From Hyphomicrobiaceae bacterium (GTDB lineage Bacteria > Pseudomonadota > Alphaproteobacteria > Rhizobiales > HXMU1428-3), in contig JAJFHF010000161.1 of NCBI GenBank assembly GCA_021775775.1, positions 1 through 45,241 of the forward strand: DNA of 45,241 nucleotides, in the 5' to 3' direction. The first letter of the stretch is position 1, and the number at the start of each line of letters is the position of its first letter. A program made the position numbers and the translations under genes. The notes beneath the pieces are model-generated. The model saw only the letters and a program-made list of their open reading frames with translations, was not told the DNA's origin and did no database searches. Positions 39,761 to 45,241 of the stretch are shown in pieces.

Positions 39761-39964
39761 TGTTTTTCCCCTTAAACACAATTTCAAACAATGTGTCCCT
39801 TAAGCGTTTGCTCGCTTCGCTGTTGTTTAAAAGTTGTCTTATCATTTTGCGAATTGAAGTGTAATTAATAAGAAAATTGCGATATATTTCAATAGAAATT
39901 AAATATCGACCATTTATTGCATAAATACTATTAAATTGCCTTTGCTGTGGGGGCTTCAAGTTTT

Positions 39965-39996
39965 ATTCATATAAACCTTATATGGTTTATATGAAT
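39965..39996. repeat. Perfect 13-bp inverted repeat between galU and galE
   Basis: ATTCATATAAACC at 39965-39977 and GGTTTATATGAAT at 39984-39996 are exact reverse complements, separated by TTATAT. It is about 205 bases upstream of galU and 122 upstream of galE. It is too AT-rich and lacks a T-run for a terminator, so an operator site for a dimeric regulator is a reasonable guess. Confidence 0.8.
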
Positions 39997-40067
39997 GCTT
40001 CGTATAAGAGTTTGCTTGTAATTAAAAATGAATACTTACTAGTACATATGTTTTTTAGTTGCTAGCC

Positions 40068-40095
40068 TTGTGTATGAGATTATGAACATTATATT
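40068..40095 (+). promoter_or_regulatory. Candidate sigma-70 promoter for galE
   Basis: TTGTGT at 40068-40073 and TATATT at 40090-40095 are 16 bases apart. Transcription would begin near 40102, close to an AGAGG ribosome site at 40106-40110, leaving a short leader. Confidence 0.4.
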
Positions 40096-40118
40096 CTAGG
40101 TTAAAAGAGGATTGTGGT

Positions 40119-41111
40119 ATGGCAGTTTTGGTGACAGGTGGTGCAGGGTTTATTGGGAGCCATACAGCGTGGGCTTTACAAGATCGCGGTGAAACCGTGG
40201 TCGTTCTGGATAACCTTACCACAGGTTTTGAATGGGCCGTTCCAGATGGTGCCACTTTGGTTGTCGGTGATATTGCGGATCAAAAATTAGTTGAAACCAT
40301 CATTCTAAAACATGGAATAACTGGCATTATTCATTTTGCAGGCTCGATTGTGGTGCCTGAGTCTATCCAAGACCCCCTTGGTTATTATCTTAACAATACT
40401 TCCAAAACACGTGATTTGCTTGCTGTGGCGGTTGCTCAAAATATTAAGAATTTTATCTTTTCCTCAACGGCCGCAGTTTATGGCATGCCAGACATTAACC
40501 CGGTTACTGAAGAGGCGCCATTTGCGCCAATTTCACCGTATGGTGCCTCAAAAATGATGACGGAAATGATGCTTCGAGATATTGCTGCTGCGACTGATTT
40601 GAATTATGTTGCTCTTCGTTATTTTAATGTTGCTGGTGCTGATCCTGTTGGTCGCACGGGGCAGTCAACACCCAAAGCGACACATTTGATTAAGGTTGCA
40701 GCTGAAATAATCCATGGTCCTCGCAGCCAGATGAATGTCTTTGGGCAAGATTACCCGACCAAAGATGGCTCGTGTGTGCGCGATTATATCCATGTTTCTG
40801 ATTTGGCTGAGGCTCATTGTGTGGCTTTAGATTATTTGCGCGATCAAGGGACAAGCCGGGTTTTTAATTGTGGCTATGGTCAAGGTTTTAGTGTTTTGGA
40901 TGTGATAGAAACCGTTAAAAAAGTCTCTGGAGTTAATTTCCCTGTCATTATTGGTGATCGGCGTGAAGGGGACCCAGCTGAGTTAATTGCTGCCTCGGAT
41001 CGCATCCGCGCTGAACTTGGTTGGCAACCTCATTATCAAGACCTTGAGACAATTGTGACCCATGCTCTTGCCTGGGAAGAAAAGCTGAATGATTTGAAAA
41101 AGGTTTCTTGA
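40119..41111 (+). CDS. galE: UDP-glucose 4-epimerase
   Basis: GalE interconverts UDP-glucose and UDP-galactose for surface polysaccharides. The 330-residue protein has the Rossmann NAD-binding motif VTGGAGFIGSHTAW at 4-17, the catalytic Tyr-Lys pair in SPYGASKMM (Y-x3-K), preceded by the SST of FIFSSTAAVYG, and RDYIHVSDLAEAH and GYGQGFSVLDVI typical of GalE. AGAGG at 40106-40110 precedes the ATG. It is divergent from galU, whose product supplies its substrate. Confidence 0.94.
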   Translation: MAVLVTGGAGFIGSHTAWALQDRGETVVVLDNLTTGFEWAVPDGATLVVGDIADQKLVETIILKHGITGIIHFAGSIVVPESIQDPLGYYLNNTSKTRDLLAVAVAQNIKNFIFSSTAAVYGMPDINPVTEEAPFAPISPYGASKMMTEMMLRDIAAATDLNYVALRYFNVAGADPVGRTGQSTPKATHLIKVAAEIIHGPRSQMNVFGQDYPTKDGSCVRDYIHVSDLAEAHCVALDYLRDQGTSRVFNCGYGQGFSVLDVIETVKKVSGVNFPVIIGDRREGDPAELIAASDRIRAELGWQPHYQDLETIVTHALAWEEKLNDLKKVS

Positions 41112-41257
41112 ATTTTTTATAAATAAGAGACTTTTATATGATCGAGTTTGCGTTTAATTTTCTTGACCTGCCAAAATCTGCCTTCATTATAAATCATACT
41201 TCCCCACAGTATCAGTATAGTTAAATGAAACGTGAGCAATGTGCTAGAGGAGAGCAG

Positions 41258-42649
41258 ATGGCCGTTATTCAATTATGGTTTCCTAAACGAGCAAATTTGA
41301 TTTCTCTCTTTGTGATTATATGTTCATGTTTTTTTATATCTTCTGGGGTGTTTGCCCGAGAGCGACACATAAAAACTGACCCTGCTTTGGAAAAGTGGAA
41401 AACGGTGCTGTGGCAAACAGCGAAAGAACAAGGCATAAGCCGTAAAACCTTTAAAGCTGCCGTGAGCAATGTTCGCCCTAATTATAAATTGCCGCGTGTG
41501 CGCACACATGCCAGGTGGGATAAAATAATACGCCAACAAAAAAAATCTGGAACGGCTCAAAAAAGAAAAGCTGTGAGCAAAAATTCTTTTCCTGCTTCTT
41601 GCTCTCGGCCTCGCCAAAAAGAATTTTTGTTTCCAACGGGGTATTTTCAAGAGCGCTATGTTCGTAATTTGGTAAGTCAAGGCAAAGAGATTAGAAATAA
41701 ATATAAAAACATTTTACCACTGATTGAAAAACGCTATGGCGTTGATATGCGCGCGGTGTTGGGGATTTGGGGAAAAGAGACGGCCTATGGGCGGGCTAAA
41801 AATAAATTTGATGGCATCCGTACATTGCTATCACTTGCCTATGCCGGTGCGCCTGATGCACGGCCTAAGTATAGACAAAACTTACTGCATGCTTTGAAGT
41901 TTATTGATGAAGGCCATATTAGCTTAGCTGCGTATAAAACTACCTATGCAGGGGCGACCGGTTACCCTCAGTTTTCACCTGACATTGTTGCTGCTTACGC
42001 GGTTGATTTTGATGGCGATGGTCGTAAAAATATTTGGAGTAGTGTGCCCGACGCTTTGGCATCTGCTGCGAATTACTTAAAAGCCATTGGCTGGAAATCT
42101 GGCCAAGGGTGGGGCTATGAAGTTGATGTGCCTAAAGGCTTTAATTGTGCCGTGGAGGGGCCTTTGGGACGAAGAACGATTGCGGAATGGCGCGCCCTTG
42201 GGGTCCGGCGGGTTAAGGGTGCTAATGGTAAGGTTTTGAAGTTTCCTGACCTTGCGCAAAAAGTTCAATTTATGGCACCTGCTGGTATGAATGGTCCTAA
42301 GTTTTTGGTCACGGAGAACTTTGAGGTTTTTCGGCGTTATAACAAAGCTGATCTTTATGCTTTGTTTGTTGGCCATTTAGGGGACCTTATTTGGTGTAAT
42401 GGCGGCCGTAAAAAATGTGATTTTCAAACAGCTTGGCCGTCTAAAGATAATTTTGGTTTTACCCGCAAACGTATTTGTGAAGTTCAAATACATTTAAAGC
42501 ATCTTGGCGCTTCTGAAGAGAACCCTGATGGGTTGTTTGGTGGGAAAACTCGCAATGGGATTGGCACATATGAGCGACAAATTGGGCGGCTGCCGAGTTG
42601 TTTTCCAAATAAGGCCTTGTTAAAGTCTTTGAGAGAAGATGACAAATAA
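41258..42649 (+). CDS. MltB-family lytic murein transglycosylase (first copy)
   Basis: From ATG 41258 (AGAGGAG at 41246-41252) the protein has 463 residues. An upstream ATG at 41225 is also in frame. A signal peptide (NLISLFVIICSCFFISSGVFA) is followed by the SLT_2 catalytic domain with Glu in VLGIWGKETAYGRAK, AYAVDFDGDGRKNIWSSVPDALASAANYLK, and a C-terminal peptidoglycan-binding domain (VQIHLKHLGASEENPDGLFGGKTRNGI). Such enzymes cut glycan strands to form anhydromuropeptides. The usual GAMGxxQFxPSxY motif reads GATGYPQFSPDIV here, so the active-site loop is diverged. A second copy follows 128 bases on. Confidence 0.9.
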   Translation: MAVIQLWFPKRANLISLFVIICSCFFISSGVFARERHIKTDPALEKWKTVLWQTAKEQGISRKTFKAAVSNVRPNYKLPRVRTHARWDKIIRQQKKSGTAQKRKAVSKNSFPASCSRPRQKEFLFPTGYFQERYVRNLVSQGKEIRNKYKNILPLIEKRYGVDMRAVLGIWGKETAYGRAKNKFDGIRTLLSLAYAGAPDARPKYRQNLLHALKFIDEGHISLAAYKTTYAGATGYPQFSPDIVAAYAVDFDGDGRKNIWSSVPDALASAANYLKAIGWKSGQGWGYEVDVPKGFNCAVEGPLGRRTIAEWRALGVRRVKGANGKVLKFPDLAQKVQFMAPAGMNGPKFLVTENFEVFRRYNKADLYALFVGHLGDLIWCNGGRKKCDFQTAWPSKDNFGFTRKRICEVQIHLKHLGASEENPDGLFGGKTRNGIGTYERQIGRLPSCFPNKALLKSLREDDK

Positions 42650-42777
42650 AGCTGTATATTTTGGGATTTTGTCAAGAAATTGCCAATCTCTTTTTTTATT
42701 GAGACCTGTTGTACGCGTTAGACCTTAACCTTCTTGATGAGTGTGCACTCTCTTGAGATTTTGAATAGGATGATTGT

Positions 42778-44037
42778 GTGAGACAATATTGTTCCTTTAA
42801 ACAAAAGCATTGTTATTTTAAATTGCTTGCGCAAAGAGCGCGCAAAATGGTTTCGTTTTGTTTGCTGTTGCTTGGATTGATTGTGGTTGGGCATGGGCCT
42901 TCAGATGTACAGGCAAGCCCCCAATTTCGTGTGTTTTTAGAGAAATTTTGGCCCACTGCTAAGCGAGCAGGTATTCGTAAATCGGTTTATTGGAAAGCCG
43001 TTGGGGGGTTGACCCCTGATCCTTCTATTGGGCTGGCTCAGTCCTCTCAGCCTGAATTTGTAAGCCCAGTATGGCGCTATATTGATCGAGGGGTTTCTGA
43101 TAGACGCATTGAACTTGGCCAGCAAGCGTTGAATGAACGGGCTGATATTTTAGCAAAGATAAGTCAAAGGTATGGGGTCGAAAAACAAATTCTTTTGGCC
43201 ATATGGGGCATGGAAAGTACCTATGGACAAAATAAGGGTGATAAAGACGTTGTCCGCTCTTTGGCGACGATGGCGTACAGAGGAAAACGTCGTTCTTATG
43301 GGCGTAAACAACTCATAGGAGCGCTTAAAATTTTACAGCGCGGCGATATTTCTTTGCGTGACTTTAAAGGCTCTTGGGCGGGGGCTATGGGGCATACTCA
43401 GTTTATTCCTACAACTTATAATCATTATGCTGTTGATTATACGGGAGATGGGAAAAGAGATATTTGGGGATCGGTAACAGATGCGCTGGCCTCTAGTGCT
43501 AATTATTTAAAGAAGTCAGGTTGGCAAACGGGCAAAACATGGGGCTATGAGGTTGTGGTGCCTAAGGGGTATAATTATGCCGTGTCTGGATGGCGAGTTA
43601 AGAAAACCCTTGGGCAATGGCAGAAATTAGGGATCAAACGGGTGAATGGCTTTAATTTTCCTCGCCCAAATGATCGCGCTCAATTGCTATTACCTGCTGG
43701 GGCGCATGGGCCTGCCTTTTTGGTGCTTAAAAACTTTAAAGTGCTGATGCGCTATAATGCGTCTGTTTCTTATGTTCTAGCCGTTGGGCATTTAGGTGAT
43801 CGTATTTTGGGATATGACGCTTTTATCCAAGACTGGCCAAAACAAGATCGTTTGCTTAAATATGTGGAGCAAAAAGAAATACAAAGCCGATTGAAACAAA
43901 AGGGCTATAAAATAAGCAAAATTGACGGTAAAATGGGGCCACAAACGAAACGGGCCTTAAGGTCGTATCAAAGAAGAATAGGTTGGCCAGCCGATGGCTA
44001 TCCGACTCATGCCTTATTAGAGAGATTGCGACGTTAG
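42778..44037 (+). CDS. MltB-family lytic murein transglycosylase (second copy)
   Basis: This 419-residue protein starts at GTG 42778 with AGGA at 42767-42770. A later ATG at 42847 is possible and would begin just before the hydrophobic signal MVSFCLLLLGLIVVGHG. The catalytic Glu is in AIWGMESTYGQNK. The motif GAMGHTQFIPTTYNHYAVDYTGDGKRDIW is canonical, and a C-terminal PG_binding_1 domain (IQSRLKQKGYKISKIDGKMGPQTKRALRSYQRRIGWPADGYPTHALLERLR) ends it. It is probably periplasmic or membrane-attached. It lies between the diverged first copy and the DUF459 gene. Confidence 0.93.
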   Translation: MRQYCSFKQKHCYFKLLAQRARKMVSFCLLLLGLIVVGHGPSDVQASPQFRVFLEKFWPTAKRAGIRKSVYWKAVGGLTPDPSIGLAQSSQPEFVSPVWRYIDRGVSDRRIELGQQALNERADILAKISQRYGVEKQILLAIWGMESTYGQNKGDKDVVRSLATMAYRGKRRSYGRKQLIGALKILQRGDISLRDFKGSWAGAMGHTQFIPTTYNHYAVDYTGDGKRDIWGSVTDALASSANYLKKSGWQTGKTWGYEVVVPKGYNYAVSGWRVKKTLGQWQKLGIKRVNGFNFPRPNDRAQLLLPAGAHGPAFLVLKNFKVLMRYNASVSYVLAVGHLGDRILGYDAFIQDWPKQDRLLKYVEQKEIQSRLKQKGYKISKIDGKMGPQTKRALRSYQRRIGWPADGYPTHALLERLRR

Positions 44038-44078
44038 GGAAAAGGTCCCGTTATGTTGCAAGAGCAAAGCTTAGAACA

Positions 44079-45241
44079 ATGTTGATGTTAAGTTTTTCAC
44101 AAATTCAAACAAAATGGTCATCTTTCATAAGAGCGCCATTTTTATCAAGTGTGCCGTTTCTATCAAGTGTGTCAGATCTATCAAGTGCGCCAGTTCTATT
44201 AAGTTTGCGGGGCCGTGCCAGTGTTGTTTGTTTGTGGGCATTTGTGTGTTTACTGTTTTTCCCTGCCCTTTCACATGGAGCGAATGACAATGCTTCATAT
44301 GTGACGCCGTTTCCATCTGGTGGTACTTATAAAGTTTTGGTGTTAGGTGATGGCTATGCTGATGGAGCTTGGGTTGGCTTGAGCCGCGTTTTGAAAACCA
44401 ATAAAAAAATCGAACTTTTTAAAGAGGTTGGGTATAGCGCTAGTTTGATGACAAGAGGGCGCAAAGATTGGGTTAAAAAATTAGATGGTATGCTTGCCAA
44501 ACGAGCTTATGATATTGCCATTGTTATGATTGGCATAAATGACCGGCGCCCATTTAAAATCAAGAAAAAACGCTTTTATATGGACAGTGAAGAATGGCGC
44601 TCGCGTTATCGGCAACGTATTTTGCAAGTTTTGCGCAAATTAGCTGCTAAGAAAATTTCTGTTTATTGGGTGGGGATGCCTATTGTTCGGCAATCTAAGG
44701 TGCGCGCGGAATTAGAGACCATTAATGAGATGGTGAAATTGCAAGCCGCCAGCGCCCAGGTGCGTTATATTGATCACTGGATTCACTTTGCTAATGATGA
44801 TGGGCAATATTCGCCTTATGGTCCTGATGTGAATGGTAAAATACGGTTGTTACGTTCTAAGGATGGGTTTTATTTTACCAGGGCCGGCTATGAAAAGTTG
44901 GGGTATTTTATTGATAACTTCATTCAACGAGATTTACGTGAAGCGCGCGCTGAACGTAATGTTCCTCTGTTAGGGGATAAATCTGATCAAACCTATTTAT
45001 TGACCCGTCATGATCTTGATAATCCTAGAAACCGTCGCTTAAGCAATAAAGTTTCAGATAAAAAGGGGGCGCCTGGTCAATTATCGCGCTTGTTACCTAA
45101 ACGATCGAAATATGAAACCGTTCAACATAGCTCGGTTACACTTGCAGCTGATAAATCACAAACGGGTAAAGAGGTGGTGTTTAAGATCATCCGTCCGGCC
45201 ATTCCAGCGGCGGCGTTTACGATTTCAAAACGGGTTTCTGC
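44079..45241 (+). CDS. DUF459 / SGNH-hydrolase-like exported protein (3' end missing)
   Basis: The frame opens at ATG 44079 (a second ATG at 44085) and is still open at the window end (387 codons), so the C-terminus is missing. The N-terminus has a Ser/Leu-rich repeat, then a hydrophobic export segment (VVCLWAFVCLLFFPALSHGA), then the SGNH-like core: VLVLGDGYADGAWVGLS, IVMIGINDRRPF, VYWVGMPIV and KDGFYFTRAGYEKLGYF. These correspond to SGNH blocks I, III and V, but the block I Ser reads Gly and the block V His reads Tyr. The GxND Asn is kept. The protein follows two murein lyases and is likely periplasmic. Whether it is an active esterase is doubtful. Confidence 0.78.
   Translation, partial: MLMLSFSQIQTKWSSFIRAPFLSSVPFLSSVSDLSSAPVLLSLRGRASVVCLWAFVCLLFFPALSHGANDNASYVTPFPSGGTYKVLVLGDGYADGAWVGLSRVLKTNKKIELFKEVGYSASLMTRGRKDWVKKLDGMLAKRAYDIAIVMIGINDRRPFKIKKKRFYMDSEEWRSRYRQRILQVLRKLAAKKISVYWVGMPIVRQSKVRAELETINEMVKLQAASAQVRYIDHWIHFANDDGQYSPYGPDVNGKIRLLRSKDGFYFTRAGYEKLGYFIDNFIQRDLREARAERNVPLLGDKSDQTYLLTRHDLDNPRNRRLSNKVSDKKGAPGQLSRLLPKRSKYETVQHSSVTLAADKSQTGKEVVFKIIRPAIPAAAFTISKRVS
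44133..44204 (+). repeat. Four tandem 18-bp repeats in the N-terminus of the DUF459 gene
   Basis: Units at 44133-44150, 44151-44168, 44169-44186 and 44187-44204 share the ending TATCAAGT (the last is TATTAAGT) and a similar 10-base start. They are in frame, adding six residues each (PFLSSV-like). Copy number could vary by slippage without breaking the frame. Confidence 0.8.

Larger units (their letters stand above)
39761..40118. other. Divergent galU-galE intergenic region
   Basis: This stretch of about 358 bases is AT-rich and has no coding frame with a credible start. It holds a perfect 13-bp-arm inverted repeat at 39965-39996 and a candidate galE promoter at 40068-40095, both listed separately. 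A galU promoter is expected near 39800-39900 on the - strand, but no clear -35/-10 pair was seen. Confidence 0.5.

Noticed and set aside
44105-44290. - strand frame with an LDRNGTLDKNG repeat
   Set aside because: It is the antisense of the 18-bp tandem repeats in the DUF459 gene. The + strand frame continues into a recognisable SGNH-like core and the - strand frame does not.

Overview
The window looks like alphaproteobacterial chromosome, most likely from a Hyphomicrobiales (Rhizobiales)-type organism with moderate to low GC. The reasons are a head-tail cluster with the gene order and protein lengths of the Rhodobacter capsulatus gene transfer agent (RcGTA), a degP / response regulator / histidine kinase / glnE block, a PleC/DivJ-like PAS kinase, and a MltB-MltB-DUF459 cell-wall block. 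No tRNA, rRNA, CRISPR array, insertion sequence, integrase or attachment site was seen.

Region 1 (1-16137) is a GTA-type or remnant prophage virion operon on the + strand. It holds the tail of a probable small terminase gene, large terminase, portal, prohead protease, major capsid, head-tail connector, head closure, an extra HK97 gp10-like protein, tail terminator, tail tube, two tail-assembly genes, a very short tape measure, distal tail, hub, NlpC/P60 peptidase and a 1319-residue tail-tip 'megatron'. A lysis module follows directly: a one-helix holin-like protein, a three-part lysin (Cys/His peptidase, GH108 muramidase, two-helix membrane tail) and a 48-residue membrane protein. Many genes overlap by 4 bases or are nearly adjacent, which suggests one transcription unit with a structured RNA region after the capsid gene.

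Region 2 (16138-28636, + strand) holds envelope and stress signalling. It runs from a PhoP/PhoQ-like pair, a glycine-zipper lipoprotein and a DegP/Do protease to a second OmpR/HAMP-kinase pair and GlnE. It ends with a compact module of EF-hand/His-rich protein, ECF sigma factor, one-helix anti-sigma candidate and CnrX/Spy-like periplasmic metal sensor.

Region 3 (28637-36564) has a PleC/DivJ-like PAS histidine kinase and aminopeptidase N on the - strand, DusA on +, and PomA/PomB-type motor stator genes on -. Immediately after the stator gene, on the - strand, lie two hairpins with C-rich, anti-Shine-Dalgarno-like loops, and the second is followed by nine Ts. This is the best candidate here for an unannotated regulatory RNA.

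Region 4 (36565-45241) concerns the outer surface: an outer-membrane beta-barrel protein with a long disordered linker, divergent galU and galE separated by a perfect 13-bp-arm palindrome, two MltB-family lytic transglycosylases, and a DUF459/SGNH-like protein cut by the window end. In the last one the usual catalytic Ser and His positions appear to be Gly and Tyr.
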